A stretch of 64,000 nucleotides of DNA from Sporomusaceae bacterium (GCA_031460455.1 JAVKTQ010000001.1:62001-126000), one strand, 5' to 3'. Counted from the first letter of the stretch, positions 36,117-44,555 are shown. Made by a program: numbers and translations. Notes: generated by a model from the letters alone, not told the origin.

Positions 36117-37205
36117 GTGACGGCTAAACCGAAAGTGGTCGTCGCCATGAGCGGAGGGGTGGACAGTTCTTTGACTGCCGCCCTTCTCGTGCGCCAGGGC
36201 TACGACGTCATCGGCGCGACGATGCAGATTTGGGACAGCGAACGCGAAGACACGGACGATCGGGGCTGCTGCTCGCTGTCGGCGGTGGGTGATGCCCGCC
36301 GGGTAGCCGACAAGCTGGGCATCCCTTATTATGTGCTCAATTTCCGCCAGCTTTTTCAGGAGACGGTCGTCGACTACTTCATCGCCGAATACGCCGCCGG
36401 TCGTACACCCAACCCCTGCATAGCCTGCAACCGCTACGTAAAGTTCGAGGGCCTGCTGCAGAAAGCGCTGGCGCTGGGGGCGGAGTATGTCGCCACTGGT
36501 CACTACGCCCGCATCGGCTACGACGGGGCTAGAGGGCGGTTCCTGCTCCGCAAAGGTTTAGACCCAGCCAAAGACCAATCTTATGCGCTTTACCACCTCA
36601 ACCAGCATACCCTCAGGCATTTCCTCATGCCGCTGGGTGAGTACACAAAGACGGAAACCCGCCAGATGGCCCGCGAAATCGGCCTCGCCGTGGCCGACAA
36701 GCCTGACAGCCAGGAAATTTGTTTCGTCCCCGACGACGACTACCAGAGCTTTCTCGCCGCGAAGGCTCCTGCGAGCCTGAAGCCCGGCGACATCGTCGAC
36801 ACTCACGGCCGGGTGCTCGGCCGCCACAAGGGGCTGCCCCTCTATACCGTCGGCCAGCGCAAGGGCCTTGGCATCGCCGCCGGGCGACCGCTTTACGTCG
36901 TCGCCCTCGATACCGACCGCAACCAGGTAATCGTCGGCGACGATAACGACGTTTTCGCCAGCGAGCTGCTCGCCGGCGATCTCAACTACATCGCCTTCGA
37001 CAACCTGACCGCCCCGCTGGCGGCAGCCGTCAAGATCCGCTACAGCGCCCGCGAGGCGCCGGCGCTGATAACGCCCCAGCCCGACGGCCAGGTTCGGATA
37101 AGCTTCGAAACCCCCCAGCGGGCCATCACGCCCGGCCAGTCGGTCGTCTTTTACGACGGTGATATCGTCCTCGGCGGCGGCATCATCGGCAGGGTAATAA
37201 GGTAG
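36117..37205 (+). CDS. mnmA: tRNA 2-thiouridylase MnmA
   Basis: MnmA adds sulfur to C2 of wobble uridine-34 in Lys, Glu and Gln tRNAs. The 362-residue protein has the PP-loop AMSGGVDSS near the N-terminus and the catalytic cysteine pair Cys101 (NPCIACNR) and Cys202 (EICFVPD). It starts at GTG 36117 behind AAAGGAAAG, four bases after nifU, consistent with direct sulfur supply from the desulfurase of the same operon. A perfect palindromic terminator follows. Confidence 0.96.
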   Translation: MTAKPKVVVAMSGGVDSSLTAALLVRQGYDVIGATMQIWDSEREDTDDRGCCSLSAVGDARRVADKLGIPYYVLNFRQLFQETVVDYFIAEYAAGRTPNPCIACNRYVKFEGLLQKALALGAEYVATGHYARIGYDGARGRFLLRKGLDPAKDQSYALYHLNQHTLRHFLMPLGEYTKTETRQMAREIGLAVADKPDSQEICFVPDDDYQSFLAAKAPASLKPGDIVDTHGRVLGRHKGLPLYTVGQRKGLGIAAGRPLYVVALDTDRNQVIVGDDNDVFASELLAGDLNYIAFDNLTAPLAAAVKIRYSAREAPALITPQPDGQVRISFETPQRAITPGQSVVFYDGDIVLGGGIIGRVIR

Positions 37206-37245
37206 GGCTGACAGGGGAACAGAAAATTGGAGGATTATCACTGCG

Positions 37246-37287
37246 AGGCCAAGGAAAAGTTCGTACGAACTTTTCCTTGGCCTTTTT
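37246..37287 (+). terminator. Rho-independent terminator after mnmA (perfect 38-nt palindrome)
   Basis: AGGCCAAGGAAAAGTTCGT is followed immediately by its exact reverse complement and then TTTTT. It would form an unusually long uninterrupted hairpin. It could act on both strands, but no convergent gene exists here. Confidence 0.9.
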
Positions 37288-37353
37288 AAATAAAAGACGG
37301 CGAATCCGGCCATAATACTAACGCAGTCTGTTTCCACGGAAAGGCTGGCCTGT

Positions 37354-37878
37354 ATGCAGAATCTGCGCCGTTTGCTCGGCCTGCCGGTGCTGGAGATCGA
37401 ACAAGGCACCCAGATTGGCGAAGTACAGGAAGTGGTCCTGAACGTCGGGCAGGCGGCCGTCACCGGTTTGGTGATCGCCGAGCCAACCTGGTTCAGCCAC
37501 GAACGGGGCATCTTCTTCGCCGACCTTTACAGCATCGGGCGCGACGCGGTAACCGTCAGGAGCGCGATGGCGGTGAAGGACTTTTCCGCGGCCATGGCCG
37601 CCTCCGGGGTTGACAGACTATCGGCGTTGTGCGACAAGGAAATCTACACCGAGACAGGCGACTATCTCGGCGTGATGACCGATGTCTCCTGGGAACCGGC
37701 GACAGGGGAAATCCGTTTCTATGAGCTGTCGGACGGATTCATCACCGATTTCCTCAGCGGTCGCTTGATCATGCCGCTGCCGCCGGCCCAGGTGGTAGGC
37801 AAGGACAAGCTGATCGTGCCGGAAACAATGATCGATCTGCTCCAGACGGCAAATCACGATCCGGGTGGTGTGTGTTAA
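37354..37878 (+). CDS. PRC-barrel domain protein
   Basis: A 174-residue soluble protein with two PRC-barrel-like halves: LLGLPVLEIEQGTQIGEVQEVVLNV near the start and the IYTETGDYLGVMTDVSWEP repeat at about 90-115 (described here in two pieces). PRC-barrels occur in photosynthetic reaction-centre H subunits, RimM and many small regulators; the function here is unknown. The ATG at 37354 follows GGAAAGG. The stop codon overlaps the start of the next gene (TAATG), so the cluster up to 38277 is probably one transcript. Confidence 0.8.
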   Translation: MQNLRRLLGLPVLEIEQGTQIGEVQEVVLNVGQAAVTGLVIAEPTWFSHERGIFFADLYSIGRDAVTVRSAMAVKDFSAAMAASGVDRLSALCDKEIYTETGDYLGVMTDVSWEPATGEIRFYELSDGFITDFLSGRLIMPLPPAQVVGKDKLIVPETMIDLLQTANHDPGGVC

Positions 37879-38117
37879 TGGTGACTTGCCCTGTGTGCGC
37901 AAAGCGCGCGGTCGGCAAGGTCGGAGCGGACCAGTATTACTGCTGGGACTGTTGTGTGGAGTTCGTCGTCCGCGGTCCGCGCGTGACGATCTTCAACGTC
38001 GAACCTGACGGCAGTCTGACACTGTACGCCGACCCCATGGCTGGGGGCGTAAATTTAGGGATGCAAGAGGGGGGATATGATGCGCAGCAAATTCATGCAC
38101 GGGTTAATCTGGGGTAG
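37878..38117 (+). CDS. Small zinc-ribbon protein
   Basis: A 79-residue protein beginning with CPVCAKRAVG and YYCWDCCVEF, two cysteine pairs suited to a zinc ribbon, followed by a short beta-rich tail (VTIFNVEPDGSLTLY). The ATG overlaps the PRC-barrel stop in TAATG. The last 41 bases overlap the next gene. It is typical of small uncharacterised Firmicute proteins found beside PRC-barrel genes; no function is known. Confidence 0.7.
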   Translation: MVTCPVCAKRAVGKVGADQYYCWDCCVEFVVRGPRVTIFNVEPDGSLTLYADPMAGGVNLGMQEGGYDAQQIHARVNLG

Positions 38118-38277
38118 CGTTGTCGGTACCGTAATCGGCGCCATCATGAGTCCCATGCTGAGACCGCAAAGGAAACCGCTGATGGAACGGGGCGCCGAAG
38201 CCCTTGAGCACACGACGCGGGATCTTATGCGGGAAGCCCGCCGGGCCAGGAAAAGGATTATGAAGAAACTTGACTGA
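38077..38277 (+). CDS. Small YtxH-like membrane protein
   Basis: A 66-residue protein with one glycine-rich membrane helix (LIWGSVVGTVIGAIMSPML, residues 10-28) and a strongly basic cytoplasmic tail (EARRARKRIMKKLD). The glycine-patterned helix plus charged tail recalls YtxH-family proteins. A GAGGGGGG site upstream of the ATG, inside the preceding gene, supports real translation. Confidence 0.7.
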   Translation: MMRSKFMHGLIWGSVVGTVIGAIMSPMLRPQRKPLMERGAEALEHTTRDLMREARRARKRIMKKLD

Positions 38278-38282
38278 AGGGC

Positions 38283-38306
38283 AGGGGAGACCAGAAGGTC
38301 TCCCCT
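38283..38306 (+). other. Stem-loop between the YtxH-like gene and the AI-2E gene
   Basis: AGGGGAGACC and GGTCTCCCCT pair perfectly over 10 bp around an AGAA tetraloop. There is no T run, so it may be an mRNA-stabilising or attenuating hairpin rather than a terminator. Confidence 0.6.
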
Positions 38307-38325
38307 TACCTGTGGGGTGAAACAC

Positions 38326-39351
38326 TTGCATATAAAGCGGACAACGATTCGGGTCGCACTGCTGCTTTTTGCCGCGCTCGCCGTCGTCTATTTCTTGTGG
38401 TTGGTGCGCGGCGGGCTGTACCCATTTTTAATCGCGTTCTTTCTCGCCTATATCCTCAATCCCGCGGTCGATTATATAGAGGGGAAAGGCTTAAAAAGGG
38501 TATGGGCAATTGCGTGCGTTTACGTGCTATTGTTTATATGCCTATTCATCGTCGGCAGCCGGTTAATCCCGGTATTCATCCGCGAACTGGAAAGCTTCGG
38601 ACAGGAACTGCCCCTAATGACTGCCAAGGGGGAAGAACTGATCGTCTCCCTCCAGTCGCAGTATCAGCAATCCGCGTTGCCCTACTCGCTGCGCATCGCC
38701 CTCGACAACGGCCTCATAACCCTTCAGGAGACGCTGCAGGCGCTTGTCGCCGGTATCGTCGCCGGCATCGTGCACGCCCTAACCCATTTCATCGGGCTGG
38801 CGATCAGCCCGGTGCTGGCTTTCTATCTTCTCCATGACTGGCACGAACTGATCGCGACCGTGCTCCGCACGCTGCCCGCCCGCTGGCGCCACGAAACCGT
38901 CCTCATCCTCCGCGATGTCGACCGCGTGCTGTCCGGCGTGATCCGCGGCCAGGTTACGGTGGCCGTAATCGTCGGCATCCTCGTCAGCACAGGTCTATAT
39001 CTCCTTGATGTCCGCTACGCCCTCATCATCGGCATCCTCGCCGGCGCACTCGATGTCATCCCCTACTTCGGGGCCTTCATCGGCGCCACCCCGGCGGTCA
39101 CGGTCGCCCTGCTTTCGTCGCCTGTGCTGGCCCTAAAGGTCGCCCTGCTATTTTTCGTCATCCACCAGCTTGAGGGAACGATCATCGGCCCCAAGATCCT
39201 CGGTGAAAATGTCGGGCTCCACCCCCTGTCCGTTATCCTCTTCCTGTTCATCGGCGAAGAACTGGGCGGACTGGCGGGCATGCTGCTCGGCGTGCCGGTG
39301 GGGGCGGTGGGGAAGGTGCTGCTGAGCCACTTATTGCGTATTATGATATAA
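38326..39351 (+). CDS. AI-2E family transporter-like membrane protein (second copy)
   Basis: A 341-residue AI-2E/PerM family protein with about eight helices, paralogous to the gene at 24812: the FLAYILNPAVDYI segment, YLLHDWHELI loop, GQVTVAVIVGI, GALDVIPYFGAFIGATPA and HQLEGTIIGPKILG match it in order. I favour TTG 38326, which has GGGGTGA five bases upstream, over GTG 38317, which lacks a site. Substrate unknown. In many Firmicutes an AI-2E gene precedes alaS, as here. Confidence 0.88.
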   Translation: MHIKRTTIRVALLLFAALAVVYFLWLVRGGLYPFLIAFFLAYILNPAVDYIEGKGLKRVWAIACVYVLLFICLFIVGSRLIPVFIRELESFGQELPLMTAKGEELIVSLQSQYQQSALPYSLRIALDNGLITLQETLQALVAGIVAGIVHALTHFIGLAISPVLAFYLLHDWHELIATVLRTLPARWRHETVLILRDVDRVLSGVIRGQVTVAVIVGILVSTGLYLLDVRYALIIGILAGALDVIPYFGAFIGATPAVTVALLSSPVLALKVALLFFVIHQLEGTIIGPKILGENVGLHPLSVILFLFIGEELGGLAGMLLGVPVGAVGKVLLSHLLRIMI

Positions 39352-39404
39352 TACCGCTCCAGCGTTTTCCGACGGCTGAGAGATCGTTGACGGAGGCCCA
39401 TTAA

Positions 39405-39433
39405 TTGACAACAAAGCTTAAATTATGTATAAT
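39405..39433 (+). promoter_or_regulatory. Perfect-consensus sigma-A promoter of alaS
   Basis: TTGACA and TATAAT are separated by exactly 17 bases, 40 bases upstream of the TTG start. No T-box leader fits in the short untranslated region. Confidence 0.9.
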
Positions 39434-39472
39434 TCCAGGAGAATGTTTGCCTAATTGTGGAGGTTGATAAAC

Positions 39473-42088
39473 TTGACCGGAAACGAACTGCGCAAGAAAT
39501 TCCTGCAGTTTTTCGCCAGTAAAGATCATCTCGTGCTCCCCAGCTATTCGCTTGTTCCCGAAAACGACCCTACCTTGTTGCTAATCGGCGCCGGGATGGC
39601 ACCGTTCAAGCCTTTCTTCACAGGCAAAATGAAGCCTCCCCACCTGCGTATCGCCACAAGCCAGAAATGCGTGCGCACCGGCGATATCGAAAATGTTGGC
39701 CGCACCGCGAGACACCATACTTTTTTCGAAATGCTCGGCAACTTCTCCTTCGGCGATTACTTCAAAAAGGAAGCCATCGCCTGGGGCTGGGAGTTCATCA
39801 CCAAGGAACTGAGCCTGCATCCCGACAAACTGTGGGTCACCATCCACACCAAAGACGACGAAGCCTTCGAAATATGGCGCGATGACATCGGCGTACCCAC
39901 TGACCGTATCATCCGCATGGAGGACAACTTCTGGGAAATCGGCCCCGGCCCCTGCGGCCCCTGCTCGGAGATCTATGTCGACCTCGGGCCGGAACGCGGC
40001 TGCGGCAAGCCCGGCTGTGCCGTCGGCTGCAACTGCGACCGTTACCTGGAAATATGGAACCTCGTCTTCACCCAGTTCGACCGCGACGAAGCGGGCAACT
40101 ACACGCCGCTCGCCAAGAAAAACATCGACACCGGAGCCGGCCTCGAGCGCATTGCGTCGGTGCTGCAGAACAAAAAATCCAACTTTGAGACCGACCTGCT
40201 CTTTCCGATCATCGAGTACATGGAGAAGGTCGCCGGCGTCAAATACGGCGTCGCCGCGTCAACCGACGTCTCTCTGAAGGTCATCGCCGACCACGGCCGC
40301 AGTATGGTGGTAATGATCGGCGACGGTATCCTGCCCGCCAACGAAGGACGGGGCTACGTGCTCCGCCGCATCCTCCGCCGCGCCGTCCGCCACGGACGCC
40401 TGATGGGAGTCGACAAACCCTTTCTCGCCGACCTCGTCGATGTGGTCGCGGGTATCTTCGCCGAGCCCTATCCCGATATCGGCGAAAAGCGGGCCTATAT
40501 CAAGAAAGTCGTCCAGATGGAGGAAGACCGCTTCAGCGCCACCCTCCTCCAGGGTCTCGAACTTCTCAACAAGCACGTCCAGGAAATCAAGGCCGCCGGC
40601 GGCAAAATGCTGGACGGGGCTTCGGCTTTCCGCCTCTACGACACCTTCGGCTTCCCCTGGGAACTCACCGAGGAAATACTGTCCGAAAACGGCATGTCCA
40701 TGGACAAGGCCGCCTTTGACGACGCCATGACCCAGCAGCGGGAGCGCGCCCGCGCCGCCCGCAGCGAAAACGCCCGCATCGATCTGCCTGACCTTACCGG
40801 CGTCCTCAGTGAGCCTGTGCTTCACGACCCGTGCGCCGAAACCGCCAAGATCATCGTCATCCTCAAGGACGGCAAGGTCATCGAAGAAGCCAACGACGGC
40901 GAGGAGGCGGCCGTTATCCTCAGCGTCACCCCCTTCTACGCCGAAAGCGGCGGCCAGGTCGGCGACGCCGGCGTAATCGCCGGGCCCCTCGGCAAGATGC
41001 AGGTCAGCGCCGCCCAGAAGCTGCCTGACGGCACCATCTACCACGTCGGCTACATCGAAGAAGGGTTGCTCAAGACCGGCGACGCCGTAAAGGTGGCGGT
41101 GGAAATGTCCCGGCACCGGGCCACGGCCCGCAACCATACCGCGACCCACCTTCTCCACGCCGCCCTCAAACAGGTTGTCGGCGGGCACGTCAATCAGGCC
41201 GGTTCGTTGGTCGGCCCCGACCGGCTGCGTTTCGATTTCACTCACTTCGCGCCGGTCAGCGACGCGGAGCTGGCCGAGGTCGAGAAGCTGGTCAACCAGG
41301 CCATCCTCGACAACATCCCGGTCGCGGCTATCGAAACCACCCAGGACATTGCCAAGGACATGGGCGCGATGGCGCTGTTCGGCGAAAAATACGGCCATAA
41401 GGTCAGGGTAGTCGTCGCCGGCGATTTCAGCAAGGAACTGTGCGGCGGCAGTCATGTCGGCAGCACAGCCGAAATCGCCCTGTTCAAGATCGTCAGCGAA
41501 GCGAGCGTCGGCTCCGGCCTGCGCCGGATCGAGGCGGTCACGGGCGGCGGCGCGCTCGAATATATCAACAATCGCGAACGCATCCTCGCCACTGCCGCGG
41601 CGGCTCTCAAAACCCGGCCGGAGGAGCTGGCCGGCAAGATCGAAGCCCTCACGGCGGAAATCAAGGAAGTGGAGCGCGAACTGGCGAAGGCCAACGCCGA
41701 AAAGGCAAAGGGCGAAGTCCATCGCCTGGCGGAAAATCCGGCCGTCATCGGCGGCTGCCAGGTTATCAGCGCCGAGGTCGCCATTCCCGACATCGAAGGA
41801 TTGCGCAACCTTGCCGACATGCTGCGCGACAAGCTGACCGGCAAGGCCGGCGTGATCGTGCTTGGCGCCAAGCAAGGCGACAAGGTCAGTTTTGTGGCCA
41901 CAGCTACTCCCCAGGCCGTCAGCCTCGGCGCGCACGCCGGCAACATCGTCAAGGCCGCGGCGGCGGTCGCGGGCGGCGGCGGCGGCGGCCGCCCGGACAT
42001 GGCCCAGGCCGGCGGCAAGCTCCCCGAAAAATTGCCGGAAGCTCTGAAAGCGGCCGAAACCGCCATCGGCAGCCAGGTTAACAAGTAG
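39473..42088 (+). CDS. alaS: Alanyl-tRNA synthetase
   Basis: Class II synthetase for alanine, 871 residues: catalytic domain with SYSLVPENDPTLLLIGAGM-type N-terminus (cited in part), tRNA recognition domain, the editing domain with zinc-binding HTATHLLHA (HxxxH) and CGGSH, and the C-terminal C-Ala domain with the glycine run GGGGGGRPDMAQAGG. I choose TTG 39473 behind TGGAGG; the in-frame TTG at 39455 overlaps that site. It is followed by a terminator and then the ireB-ruvX region. Confidence 0.96.
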   Translation: MTGNELRKKFLQFFASKDHLVLPSYSLVPENDPTLLLIGAGMAPFKPFFTGKMKPPHLRIATSQKCVRTGDIENVGRTARHHTFFEMLGNFSFGDYFKKEAIAWGWEFITKELSLHPDKLWVTIHTKDDEAFEIWRDDIGVPTDRIIRMEDNFWEIGPGPCGPCSEIYVDLGPERGCGKPGCAVGCNCDRYLEIWNLVFTQFDRDEAGNYTPLAKKNIDTGAGLERIASVLQNKKSNFETDLLFPIIEYMEKVAGVKYGVAASTDVSLKVIADHGRSMVVMIGDGILPANEGRGYVLRRILRRAVRHGRLMGVDKPFLADLVDVVAGIFAEPYPDIGEKRAYIKKVVQMEEDRFSATLLQGLELLNKHVQEIKAAGGKMLDGASAFRLYDTFGFPWELTEEILSENGMSMDKAAFDDAMTQQRERARAARSENARIDLPDLTGVLSEPVLHDPCAETAKIIVILKDGKVIEEANDGEEAAVILSVTPFYAESGGQVGDAGVIAGPLGKMQVSAAQKLPDGTIYHVGYIEEGLLKTGDAVKVAVEMSRHRATARNHTATHLLHAALKQVVGGHVNQAGSLVGPDRLRFDFTHFAPVSDAELAEVEKLVNQAILDNIPVAAIETTQDIAKDMGAMALFGEKYGHKVRVVVAGDFSKELCGGSHVGSTAEIALFKIVSEASVGSGLRRIEAVTGGGALEYINNRERILATAAAALKTRPEELAGKIEALTAEIKEVERELAKANAEKAKGEVHRLAENPAVIGGCQVISAEVAIPDIEGLRNLADMLRDKLTGKAGVIVLGAKQGDKVSFVATATPQAVSLGAHAGNIVKAAAAVAGGGGGGRPDMAQAGGKLPEKLPEALKAAETAIGSQVNK

Positions 42089-42092
42089 GCAT

Positions 42093-42126
42093 CAGGGGCG
42101 GGCCGGCGGCCTGCTCCTGTTTTTTT
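42093..42126 (+). terminator. Rho-independent terminator after alaS
   Basis: CAGGGGCGGGCC pairs with GGCCTGCTCCTG (two G-U pairs) around GGC, followed by seven T. Confidence 0.92.
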
Positions 42127-42161
42127 CCTTCACACACAGGAAATTAATAGCCAGAGTAGAA

Positions 42162-42175
42162 TATAATGGTATAAC
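42162..42175 (+). promoter_or_regulatory. Possible -10 region(s) for ireB
   Basis: TATAAT at 42162 and the extended-type TGG-TATAAC ending at 42175 overlap in an AT-rich patch 33-46 bases before ireB. No matching -35 hexamer was found, so this is only a candidate. Confidence 0.35.
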
Positions 42176-42207
42176 ATAGGAAATACTAAAGGGGAGGAGG
42201 GTGTCCC

Positions 42208-42462
42208 ATGGCCAATCCGTCCGAGCAGACAATGATGTTCAAGGTCGACGGCGAGGAGAAGAATGCCGCCGCCATTATCAACGCCGTTTATGAAGCGTTG
42301 AAAGAGAAAGGTTACAACCCCATCAACCAATTGGTAGGATACCTTCTGTCGGGAGACCCGACCTACATAACCAGTTATAAGAACGCCCGCACGCTGGTCC
42401 GCAAGCTTGAGCGGGACGAATTGCTTGAAGAGCTGGTCAAGGCCTACCTGGAAAAGAAGTAG
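42208..42462 (+). CDS. ireB: IreB family regulatory protein (UPF0297)
   Basis: An 84-residue protein matching the IreB family from end to end ([50 protein letters not shown]). In enterococci IreB is a substrate of the IreK kinase and affects cephalosporin resistance; in other Firmicutes its role is unclear. The order alaS-ireB-ruvX-DUF1292-mltG is conserved in Bacillus, but here an aldo/keto reductase gene starts immediately at the ireB stop. Confidence 0.93.
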   Translation: MANPSEQTMMFKVDGEEKNAAAIINAVYEALKEKGYNPINQLVGYLLSGDPTYITSYKNARTLVRKLERDELLEELVKAYLEKK

Positions 42463-43407
42463 ATGGAATACCGCGTTCTCGGCAATACGGGCCTCAAGGT
42501 GTCGCGCCTCTGCTTTGGAGCGCTCACCATTGGCCCATTGCAGGCAAACTTGCCTCTGCAGAGCGGCGCCGCCGTTATTCGGGCGGCCCTGGATGCAGGG
42601 GTTAATTTTATTGACACTGCCGAGCTCTACGGCACATACCCGTATATCAAGGCCGCCTGTGGTTCCGCCGACAATGTCGTCGTGGCTTCGAAATCCTACG
42701 CTTACACGTACGAGGACATGCGCCGCAGTGTGGAAGAAGCCTGTCGGGCCATCGGCCGCGACTATATCGATATTTTCCTGCTCCACGAGCAGCCCAGCCG
42801 CCTTACGCTTGCCGGCCACGCCGACGCCCTGGCCTACCTGTCCGACGCCAAACGGCAGGGAACGATCAGGGCGGCGGGAGTATCCACCCACACCGTCGAG
42901 GTGGCGAGGGCGGCGGCGGCGATGGCGGAGATCGATGTCATCCATCCGCTGTTCAATATGCGCGGCATCGGGATAATGGACGGCACGGCCGCCGACATGG
43001 CAGCCGCCGTAGCCGCCGCGGCGGCAGCCGGCAAAGGCGTCTATACCATGAAGGCTTTAGGAGGCGGACATCTTATCAAGGACGCCGCCGCCGCTATCTC
43101 CTGGGTGCTTGATGCCGCCGGCGTCAGCGCCGTGGCTGTGGGGATGCAGTCGGCCGACGAGGTCGCATTTAACTGCGCAATATTCGCGGGGGACAGGCCT
43201 GGCAGTGAGCTGGCAGCCCGCCTGGCGGGCCGCACGCGTCGCCTGCTGGTGGAGGATTGGTGCGCAGGCTGCGGGCGCTGCGCCGAAAAATGCCCGGCCG
43301 GGGCGCTGCGCCTCAGCGACGGGCGTGCCGCGGTCGACCCGGCGAGATGCCTGTGTTGCGGGTATTGCGGGGCATGGTGTCCTGAGTTTTGCCTCAAAAT
43401 AATATAG
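42463..43407 (+). CDS. Aldo/keto reductase with C-terminal 2[4Fe-4S] ferredoxin domain
   Basis: A 314-residue fusion. Residues 1-255 form an aldo/keto reductase barrel with the full tetrad Asp51, Tyr56, Lys77 and His108. The C-terminal 50 residues carry two cluster motifs: Cys267, 270, 273, 277 and Cys296, 299, 302, 306. Such fusions occur in anaerobes and probably pass electrons from ferredoxin to a carbonyl substrate or the reverse. The ATG abuts the ireB stop with no gap and no clear ribosome binding site except AAAAG, suggesting coupled translation. It interrupts a conserved operon and is followed by a repeat, so it may be a later insertion. Substrate unknown. Confidence 0.9.
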   Translation: MEYRVLGNTGLKVSRLCFGALTIGPLQANLPLQSGAAVIRAALDAGVNFIDTAELYGTYPYIKAACGSADNVVVASKSYAYTYEDMRRSVEEACRAIGRDYIDIFLLHEQPSRLTLAGHADALAYLSDAKRQGTIRAAGVSTHTVEVARAAAAMAEIDVIHPLFNMRGIGIMDGTAADMAAAVAAAAAAGKGVYTMKALGGGHLIKDAAAAISWVLDAAGVSAVAVGMQSADEVAFNCAIFAGDRPGSELAARLAGRTRRLLVEDWCAGCGRCAEKCPAGALRLSDGRAAVDPARCLCCGYCGAWCPEFCLKII

Positions 43408-43424
43408 TCGGCCGCCCAGCAGCG

Positions 43425-43650
43425 CCCATCTGCGTCGTACCCGCAAGGGGCAGGCCGCAGTTCTAAGCGCTAAAGCGCTAAGAACTCGCGCACTTGTTCC
43501 ACCGGCCGCTTGCTAGCGTACATCCGAGTACGCGTCGGCCGGGCGCTTGCGCCATCCGTGGCGCGCCCGGCACTAGGCCCATCCAGGGCCGGCGCGGCGC
43601 GCCCGGCGGAGCCGCCTAGCATTTGGACGCTTCTGAACGGCCTCGAATTT
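43425..43650 (+). repeat. Dispersed intergenic repeat, copy 2
   Basis: This 226-bp non-coding, very GC-rich stretch shares left end, middle CACTAG block and right end with 24656-24790, but is about 90 bp longer. The extra DNA includes a hairpin at 43460-43485 (GTTCTAAGCGCT with AGCGCTAAGAAC, one mismatch) and G/C-rich inverted segments. It fills the gap between the aldo/keto reductase and ruvX. I see no ORF in it and no transposase nearby. Confidence 0.7.
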
Positions 43651-43677
43651 AAAACTATAACATAAACAGGTGATGTT

Positions 43678-44106
43678 ATGCGCATACTAGCACTCGACGT
43701 CGGCGACAAGACGATCGGCATCGCCGTCAGCGACGAACTGGGGCTGACCGCCCAAGGGGTGGAGGTCATCCGCCGGACGTCGTCCACGGCCGACTTTAGG
43801 CGTCTGGCGGAGCTCGTCGCCGCCTACAGGGTTGACACCTTCCTCATCGGCCTGCCGAAGAACATGAACGGCACGATCGGCCCGCGGGGCGAGGCTGTCC
43901 AGCGGTTTGCCGCCGAAGTGGAAGCCGCTTTTCCGTCGTGCGCCGTGAAACTGTGGGACGAGCGCCTGTCCACGGTGGCTGCGGAGCGGTCGCTGATCGA
44001 GGCCGATGTCAGCCGGCGGCGTCGTCGCGAGGTGATCGACAAGATGGCGGCGGTGTTCATTCTCCAGGGCTATCTCGACAGCCTGCCGGCCCAGAAACTT
44101 CCTTGA
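43678..44106 (+). CDS. ruvX: Putative pre-16S rRNA nuclease / Holliday junction resolvase-like RuvX (YqgF)
   Basis: A 142-residue RNase H-fold protein. The N-terminal [16 protein letters not shown] supplies the first catalytic aspartate; [13 protein letters not shown] and the C-terminal [14 protein letters not shown] give the remaining acidic residues. YqgF proteins mature the 5' end of 16S rRNA in E. coli and also cut junctions in vitro. It has an AGGTGA site and lies 270 bases after the aldo/keto reductase. DUF1292 and mltG follow as in Bacillus. Confidence 0.94.
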   Translation: MRILALDVGDKTIGIAVSDELGLTAQGVEVIRRTSSTADFRRLAELVAAYRVDTFLIGLPKNMNGTIGPRGEAVQRFAAEVEAAFPSCAVKLWDERLSTVAAERSLIEADVSRRRRREVIDKMAAVFILQGYLDSLPAQKLP

Positions 44107-44161
44107 CAGGCTATTTCTTCTGGGCTACAATTACAGTGACATAAGGAAATGAGGTGACAAA

Positions 44162-44497
44162 ATGGCCGATTTTGAAAAGGACGACATGGAAATGGAAGAC
44201 GAACCCGTTGTCGTGATGACCGACGAAGAGGGCAACGAATATTACTACCGCGAAGAAGTAATAATTCCCGTGGGCGAGAAGAAATTTGCCATCCTGGTGC
44301 CCATCAACATCGATGAGGACGAGGAAGAGTGCGGTTGCGGTTGCGGCTGCGAGGAAGAAGAAACCGACGTCTATATCGCCCGTATCGACATAGACGAGGA
44401 CGGCGAAGAAATCTACGTCGATCCCACCGACGCCGAATTCGACGAAGTCCGCCAGGCTTACGAAGATCTGCTCGCGGAAGAGGATGACGAAGCATAG
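44162..44497 (+). CDS. DUF1292-family acidic protein
   Basis: A 111-residue, extremely acidic protein. The VVVMTDEEGNEYYYREEVIIPVGEKKFAILVPI segment (quoted in parts only: MTDEEGNEYYY, KKFAILVPI) is the DUF1292 core, equivalent to B. subtilis YrzB at this position. Unusually, the middle carries CGCGCGC flanked by glutamates, four alternating cysteines that could bind metal. Function is unknown. A clear terminator follows the stop, so it ends the ireB-to-DUF1292 unit. Confidence 0.88.
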   Translation: MADFEKDDMEMEDEPVVVMTDEEGNEYYYREEVIIPVGEKKFAILVPINIDEDEEECGCGCGCEEEETDVYIARIDIDEDGEEIYVDPTDAEFDEVRQAYEDLLAEEDDEA

Positions 44498-44515
44498 TCG
44501 GAATGACCGATTGCG

Positions 44516-44544
44516 ATGGAGCCATTAATGGCTTCATTTTTTTT
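44516..44544 (+). terminator. Rho-independent terminator after DUF1292
   Basis: ATGGAGCCATTAATGGCTTCAT is a near-perfect hairpin (one G-U pair), followed by eight T. Confidence 0.9.
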
Positions 44545-44555
44545 GTCCGAGTGTG

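Noticed and set aside
40259-41935. 558-codon open frame on the - strand opposite alaS
   Set aside because: Antisense shadow of the alaS coding sequence; no family resemblance.
43416-43677. Small - strand frame (105 codons) across the second repeat copy
   Set aside because: It has no ribosome binding site or recognisable motif and spans the repeat into ruvX; treated as a chance frame in GC-rich DNA.
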